A DNA stretch of 6,132 nucleotides, taken from positions 1 through 6,132 of the forward strand of contig DBTH01000302.1 in the NCBI GenBank assembly GCA_002306945.1, written 5' to 3'. Shown piece after piece: positions 5,916-6,132 of the stretch. Source of the stretch: Methylacidiphilaceae bacterium UBA1321 (GTDB taxonomy: Bacteria > Verrucomicrobiota > Verrucomicrobiia > Methylacidiphilales > UBA1321). The translations under genes and the position numbers were made by a program. Below the pieces are notes generated by a model. It was not told the origin of the DNA. It did not search any database and saw only the letters and a program-made list of their open reading frames with translations. Position 1 is the first letter of the stretch; each line of letters begins with the position of its first letter.

Positions 5916-6132
5916 TCAGATCGTTTGACACAGGAAACCGCCATCGACCTGCAAGTCGATCCCGGTCACAAAACTGGCCGCGTTGGTGGAAGCGAGAAAA
6001 ACCGCCGCGCCGACGAGTTCCTTCGCCTCGCCAAAACGCGCCATCGGCGTGTGGCCGAGGATCGACTGCGCGCGCGGAGTCGGCGTGCCGTCGTCGTTGA
6101 AAAGGAGCTTGCGGTTCTGCTCGGCGGGGAAG
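5916..6132 (-). CDS. SDR-family oxidoreductase, D-mannonate oxidoreductase (fructuronate reductase)-like, C-terminal part
   Basis: The last 71 residues of a minus-strand gene that begins beyond the right edge. The end has the classical short-chain dehydrogenase/reductase C-terminus: TPMARFGEAKELVGAAVFLA, then FVTGIDLQVDGGF, and a TGA stop. The segment FPAEQNRKLLFNDDGTPTPR before it is a family marker I associate with SDR-type D-mannonate oxidoreductases (as in Bacillus and Thermotoga), which reduce D-fructuronate to D-mannonate with NAD(P)H. The catalytic Ser-Tyr-Lys and the Rossmann fold lie outside the window, so activity cannot be verified here. The LarA-like gene starts 54 bases downstream on the same strand, so this is the upstream visible gene of a three-gene operon. 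Another sugar-acid or gluconate 5-dehydrogenase-type SDR remains possible. Confidence 0.85.
   Translation of the reverse strand, partial: FPAEQNRKLLFNDDGTPTPRAQSILGHTPMARFGEAKELVGAAVFLASTNAASFVTGIDLQVDGGFLCQTI

Overview
The window suggests a Gram-negative bacterium with a lipid A outer membrane, probably of the PVC group (Verrucomicrobiota-like). The reasons are the fused lpxC-fabZ gene directly followed by lpxA, the strongly C/G-biased wobble positions, a LarA-family enzyme in a sugar-type operon, and a small palindromic repeat in the intergenic DNA. The taxonomic assignment is inference; Bacteroidota and Chlorobiota also carry lpxC-fabZ fusions.

Layout from left to right. (1) The 5' part of a minus-strand gene for a family 5 (peptide/oligosaccharide type) ABC-transporter binding lipoprotein runs off the left edge. 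(2) A divergent, AT-richer gap of about 270 bases with inverted repeats precedes (3) the plus-strand lipid A genes: a bifunctional LpxC-FabZ and LpxA. A perfect 9+9 bp inverted repeat lies just before the lpxA start. (4) A convergent gap of about 350 bases holds a 123-bp compound palindrome of REP/MITE type and two small hairpins. (5) A minus-strand operon is read from the right edge inward: the C-terminus of an SDR oxidoreductase resembling D-mannonate oxidoreductase (fructuronate reductase), a LarA-family enzyme with an intact nickel-pincer site, and an FGGY carbohydrate kinase.

How the genes work together. LpxA adds the first 3-hydroxyacyl chain to UDP-GlcNAc and LpxC removes the N-acetyl group. 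FabZ dehydrates the same 3-hydroxyacyl-ACP pool for membrane lipid synthesis, so the plus-strand block sets the balance between lipid A and phospholipid. The minus-strand block looks catabolic. One consistent but unproven reading is fructuronate -> mannonate (SDR), mannonate <-> gluconate (C2 epimerisation by the LarA-like enzyme), and gluconate -> 6-phosphogluconate (FGGY kinase). That would be a hexuronate route avoiding mannonate dehydratase and KDG. It is the most interesting hypothesis in the window.
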